This document shows, piece by piece, positions 56,324-62,900 of a stretch of DNA of 64,000 bases. This DNA is from Phymorhynchus buccinoides (lineage: Eukaryota > Mollusca > Gastropoda > Neogastropoda > Raphitomidae), in NCBI GenBank assembly GCA_017654935.2, contig CM065694.1:4595215-4659214 (forward strand), written 5' to 3'. The first letter of the stretch is position 1, and every line of letters starts with the position of its first letter. The translations under genes and the position numbers were made by a program. The notes beneath the pieces are model-generated. The model made no database searches. It worked only from the letters and a program-made list of their open reading frames with translations, and was not told the origin of the DNA.

Positions 56324-59300
56324 GACTGAGAGCGGAGAGCCGATGCTGAGAGAGAAAGAGAGAGAGAGCATGTGTGCATGCGTGTGTGTGTGTGTGTGGA
56401 AGAAGTGTGTGTGTGCATCTGCGTGAGTGTGTGAGTGTTTGCACTGACCATGGACATTCCGTGGCAGATCTTGCCGATGCTGACAGGACTGAAAGCCTCA
56501 GAGCACTGGAACACTCCCAGGAAATTGCCAAAGATGTTCGCCAGGCCCTGAAACCATCACAGCAACAACAACAACAACATACAGTATTCATATTGCGCTG
56601 AATCTTGATATAAATCAAATCAAAGCGCACACACACGTTAGCATTCATAACGCATTCAAACAAAAATGCAATACAAAGTGAACACACACGTATGACATAA
56701 ATGGTATACAGCAGAAACAGACCTAAAGGCAAGGGAGAGAAGAGAAAGAGAGTGGAACGTCAATGACGGGGGAACAGGTCGGTTTTGAGGTTAGATTTGA
56801 AAGCAGAGAGGGTCGGTCGCTGACGGAGGGAAAGAGGAAGTTTTTTCAAAGATGTCGGACCTGAGACAGCAAAAGAGCGCCAACCAACAGTTGAAAGCTT
56901 ATACCTAGGGATCTGGAGAAAAAGAGGGTCAGAAACTGAACGTAAAGTGCGAGCTGGCGTATAAATGGAAATATTGTCGCAGAGGTAAGATGGAGCAGCT
57001 TTATGCAACAACAGCGATTGTATAAAAATAGAATTCTAGCATTTTTGGAGACTGCTGGACTGTGAAGAGGGGAAGTATCGTGTTGTCTATGTTGTTGGAA
57101 ATATTACACGTTCTGTTTTGTTTCGTCAATAAAATAACGTCACTCTGCACTTGTGTATTTGTTTGTGTGATACTAACAATTGCATAGACAACGGCAATAC
57201 GTTGTTGTTGATGTACCCTGGCTAAAAGACTCCAGGGATCATCCCAACAGCTGAAGCACTTGAACACTATGGTACAAATGCATCGGCTACGGATGAGAAC
57301 ATTACGCGTGTGAGTTTTTGATTACCCCGCCATGAGGGCAGCCACACTCCGTCTTCGGGGGACAGCGGCAATATAAAACACTCCTGACCTAAACGTTGCA
57401 CATTGTTGGAAATAATAATACAAAAAGGTACAGGCATAATGCCAAAGGTCCAACCCAGGCAATCAGACTATAAGGTGTACCCCACAAATCAGTACAGGCA
57501 TAATGCCAAAGGTCCAACCCAGGCAATCAGACTATAAGGTGTACCCCACAAATCAGTACAGGCATAATGCTAAAGGTCCAACCCAGGCAATCAGACTATA
57601 AGGTGTACCCCACAAATCAGTACAGGCATAATGCTAAAGGTCCAACCCAGGCAATCAGACTATAAGGTGTACCCCACAAATCAGTACAGGCATAATGCCA
57701 AAGGTCCAACCCAGGCAATCAGACTATAAGGTGTACCCCACACATCAGTACAGGCATAATGCCAAAGGTCCAACCCAGGCAATCAGACTATGAGGTGTAC
57801 CCCACAAATCAGTACAGGCATAATGCTAAAGGTCCAACCCAGGCAATCAGACTATGAGGTGTACCCCACACATCAGTACAGGCATAATGCCAAAGGTCCA
57901 ACCCAGGCAATCAGACTATGAGGTGTACCCCACAAATCAGTACAGGCATAATGCTAAAGGTCCAACCCAGGCAATCAGACTATGAGGTGTACCCCACACA
58001 TCAGTACAGGCATAATGCCAAAGGTCCAACCCAGGCAATCAGACTATAAGGTGTACCCCACACATCAGTACAGGCATAATGCCAAAGGTCCAACCCAGGC
58101 AATCAGACTATGAGGTGTACCCCACAAAACAGTACAGGCATAATGCTAAAGGTCCAACCCAGGCAATCAGACTATAAGGTGTACCCCACACATCAGTACA
58201 GGCATAATGCCAAAGGTCCAACCCAGGCAATCAGACTATGAGGTGTACCCCACAAAACAGTACAGGCATAATGCTAAAGGTCCAACCCAGGCAATCAGAC
58301 TATGAGGTGTACCCCACACATCAGTACAGGCATAATGCTAAAGGTCCAACCCAGGCAATCAGACTATGAGGTGTACCCCACACATCAGTACAGGCATAAT
58401 GCTAAAGGTCCAACCCAGGCAATCAGACTATAAGGTGTACCCCACACATCAGTACAGGCATAATGCTAAAGGTCCAACCCAGGCAATCAGACTATGAGGT
58501 GTACCCCACACATCAGTACAGGCATAATGCCAAAGGTCCAACCCAGGCAATCAGACTATGAGGTGTACTCCAGAAATCTTACACAAAATTCAGATTTTGT
58601 TATTATATTTTCGTACTATATCAGTAGTCACATTATAAGGCGCAGGGGTCTCAGTCTGGGGGGAAAGTATCGCCTTATAGTCCGTAAACTACGGTACATA
58701 CAAAGTAACAATTTTTGTACAGGGATTGATTCTCTATTTGTACAACTGAAAGCTCTAACAGACTGTATTCAACATCCTTAGAACTCGCCATAAACTAACA
58801 GAAAACAAAATAATCAAGTCTCCTTTCTAATTGAATAAACCACGAATGATGCTTAGAAGAAAAACACACACTGAGCTGCAAATAGAACAGGGTTCATACA
58901 GGTTTTTCACATAAAAATTCAAAAACTTTCAAAGACCTTTTATCCTATTTTCAAAGACCTCTCGTGACATGCAATGATGATGATTACTTTGATAATGATC
59001 ATTCAAGTTGCACCAGTGTAGCCAAAAGACCTGGATATAGTGAAGGGAAGTAACTCAACAAATTGATGACGTTTGATATATGGAAAATGATATTAGCGAA
59101 ATTAAAATTCAGCCCAAAAATTGAAATTGAAATTTGGGCCAAAAGACTTGTATATAGTGAAAGGAAGTAACTCAACAAATTGAGGACGTTTGCTATATGG
59201 AAAATGATATTAGTTAAATTAAAATTCAGCCCAAAAATTGAAATTGAAATTTGGGCCAAAAGACCTGTATATAGTGAAAGGAAGTAACTCAACAAATTGA

Positions 59301-59851
59301 GGATGTTTGCTATATGGAAAATAATATTAGTGAAATTTCTTCTTTATCAATTCAGGAAGCCCCCCCCCCCCAAAAAAAAATGTTATGGTGTCAATGACTT
59401 TCTAATGCATCAATGGCTTTTTCACAAATCATTTCATGATTTTCACAGACCAAAGCCAATTTTCAAAGACTTTCAAAGACCATGCAAACCCTGTAGAAAG
59501 TTTTCAGAAGCATTGCAACAACAAAACCCCCAAAAACCCAACCCAAGACTCACTCTGATGGTTTCAGTCTTGCCAACACCGACTGGCCCCGTGATGCGGG
59601 CCCCCAGGCACTGGTTCAAGGCCATCGCCATGGTTACAAAGCATCGCTCGGTGGTAGGGGTCAAGGCCACACCACAGTCGGTGCCGTAGAACTCTGTGCC
59701 GTAGTTGTAGGGCGTGTCCAGGATCCAGATCATGGGCTCCGGAGGTTTCTCCTCTGTTGAAAGGTGGACAAAAAGCAAAGGTATCAACTGGGGAAATGTG
59801 TTGATTGCAGCAGCACCAGTGTGAGCGTGTGTGCGTGCATGTGTGTGTGTG

Positions 59852-59907
<56 letters not shown>

Positions 59908-62900
59908 ACATTGTCACTAATTTTTGCCTGTGGCTTTTTTAAGCTAAGCCTATCTATGCTGATTTTGCGTGTAGTTGTCTGATATTTATTCTTAGTCTTC
60001 AGGAGATGAATTGTGTGGTGGTTATCATGCTCGTCGTTTTCCTGGATAAATATGTTGAGGTGAGGTGTGTGTGTGTGTGTGTGTGTGTACATCCTTCTGA
60101 AATAATATATAACCTTTGGTATTTTTTTAGGGATTTGGTACTTTATAGTCACAGAGGCATCTCTGTGAAATTCGGGTTGCTCCCACCTGGAGAGCGCGTC
60201 GCAGCCAGAAGCGTGCTACCCAATTTTTTTTAATTATTTGCATGCGATTTTGTGTGACTGATGAGGAAGGAAAGGAGGGGCGGTAAATTTTTTACCAAAT
60301 GATAACTTTTTTGTTACCACTGGGTTTAATGTGTGTTAAGTGCATGGACACACTGGACTTCGGTTTATCGTCTCATCCGAAAGACTCCACGTTCAGACCA
60401 TAAGGCCTAGTGCAGAGTGAGAGGAAAAATCCCCTGTACCCAGATTCGAACTCGGGTTTATCATGCATGAGACGAACGCGTTACCTCTGTGCCACCCAAC
60501 AATATTCTGTACTCTGAAATTGTACTTAATTGGCCCACTAAAACTTGAATCCCATTTTTTCTTTATACAAGCTTCTCTGAAGTCATTTTTAAAGGAATGA
60601 CAGACACAGATTCTGTAAATACAACACTTAGGGTTTGCACAAAAATAACCAATAGTGTTATGCAGACGTTTTCACTTAGTCATTTTCATATTTAAATTTT
60701 TTTATTTTTAAATGAAGTAAAAACTAAGAACATGGGTGCAACTACACAAAAAGAAAAAGCCTGAATGGCCGGGGTCCAGGGGTAATGTGCAGCTGAAGCA
60801 AAAATTGATTTAGCTTGCTTTTTGAACAATTTATACAAATGCTTATTTTAAAGTGTTTGAAAAATACAGTCGACACACAAAGATCTTGTTTGACAAAAAA
60901 CAACAACAGGAACTTCTTTTTCTGGTAAAATAAAAAACCAGGAAATCCTTGCATAGCAGGAAAAGTTGCAGCCATGTTAAGAATAAACCGCACAGTAAAT
61001 CCAATACCTGACGGGTGCATGTAGCAGCGCACACTGCGCCTCCACTCAAAGTCGGTGACCTCACGCAGCTTACGCCCGCACATGTTGTCCAGGACATCTC
61101 TCAGGTACATGGATTGCTGCAACACACACACAGACAAGTTGTGTACAAGATCTGTGATTTTTAAAATATCTTATTATTTAAAGTCGGTGACTTTATTCTA
61201 ACTTTTATTTAAACATGTTTTCGTTTGGTGCCACATATTTACAAAGATATACAGTTACAATGTAATTTTGGTATTTGGTATTTGGTATATTCTAATCACA
61301 GAGACTTATCTCTGTGAAATTTGGGCTGCTCTCCGCCGGAGAGCACGTCGCCTTAAGTGCAGAGCCAACCCTTTTTTTTTTGGGGGGGGGGGGGCACGTA
61401 CATGGTGAGGAGGGTGTGTGGACACACTTGGAAAACCTAGCTATCAATTTGGCCATACCAGGCAGCGGGATTTCTCCCTGCTCTTACCGACTTTCAACTG
61501 CCGTGGAATTTTTACGTGCGTAAAGCGCACGGGTCAGACTAGCTTTAAGTCCCCATCCGAAAGACTCGATGTTCAGTTCGATTTTCCTGTCAAACTAGAA
61601 AGAAAGGGCGAGGCTAAGATTTGAACCCGGGTCACTCACGCTGCAGTCACGCATTACATTTGGCAGGCGAACGTCTTAACCACTCTGCCACCTTTCTCCC
61701 TAAGGCAAAAAGACTTCAAATCAATGGTACATGTGTAACATTTCTTACGAAAAACCAAAACTGACACATACACAGTGACCAGGCACTTGATGGTCATCAG
61801 CTGTGTTTTGTTACTGAACATAGATGTTTTTGGTATAATTCTGATGATTATTATTCTCATGAATAATTGTACAGAGCAAAGCTGTCTAAAAACAAGTCAT
61901 TTGAACCCTTTCACCGCCAATGTCGCATTTTTGCACCACAATGATTTAACACCCATGTCATTAATTGGATCAAAAACCTAAACTTTCCCCTTTTTTTGGT
62001 CACACTCTTCTCTAATCCATCAGTCTCTCCATTCATGAATAAACCTACTGTGATCCTGTTGAATAATTTACTTGTTTTTACTCATATTCATTAACCCCCT
62101 CCCTGCCTGCCAGCGTCTACAACAGGCAGTGTGATGTCATAACGTTCGATGTCATTAGTCCTGGGATGCTGTCTTTGTTTAAGTTGTCAGGAAATATATC
62201 GCTAAGCCATTTTTATCAGATTGGGTCCAACAGGTCTCCTTCCAATATTATAATTAAAAAACAGAAAAGATAATGTCTCAACTGTGACCCAGAAAGGGGC
62301 ATTAAGTCGATGGGCTAGTTTCTCACAAATGGCTTGGAAAGTTTTTAAAAATCTCATTTTTGTCAATTTTGAGTTATGGGTATCTTTGTGTTCTCTAACA
62401 TCTTATCTGTCATATTTATAAAGGATAATCTTTAACATGGTGTCTAAATGGTCTTATAAGTGTTTTAAAACCAGCAGGTCAATGCATTTCCTTCAGCTAG
62501 GCTAGACTACTTTTTCAAAATGGCTGACGCTTAAACTACCAACTTTAAATGCTCATAACTCTGGAACAGAAAAAGATACAAGAATGGTTCTTGTATCAAT
62601 AGAAAGAGAATAGTTTGCAGATTTCAACTGTAAAATTTTCTTAGAACAGTCAGTTTGACAGTGTTCCTTTCGTGGTGCTGGGTCACAATTGTTCACTAGC
62701 AGTGAAGGGGTTCATTATTATTCCTATGTTGCTGTTTTCATTCTTGTTTTCTCTCAAATAAGGAAACATGCGATTTCTAAAGTTTGATTCTTCTTCTTCT
62801 TCGTTCCCAGGCCATATAATGGGTAAGGTACATATGTGTCTGGTTTTCAGTTTTCACTGGTCTCCCCGCTGCGTACAGCCAACACATTCCGATTTCGGAG

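Noticed and set aside
56085..56732. 215- and 224-codon minus-strand ORFs
   Set aside because: Mostly (GT)n/(GA)n microsatellite and out-of-frame exon 4 sequence.
59764..60152. Val-Cys repeat ORF and its reverse
   Set aside because: (TG)n microsatellite.
61600..61705. tRNA gene with Leu/Ser-like A and B boxes
   Set aside because: It is the head of a SINE, followed by the SINE core and tail; no complete cloverleaf.
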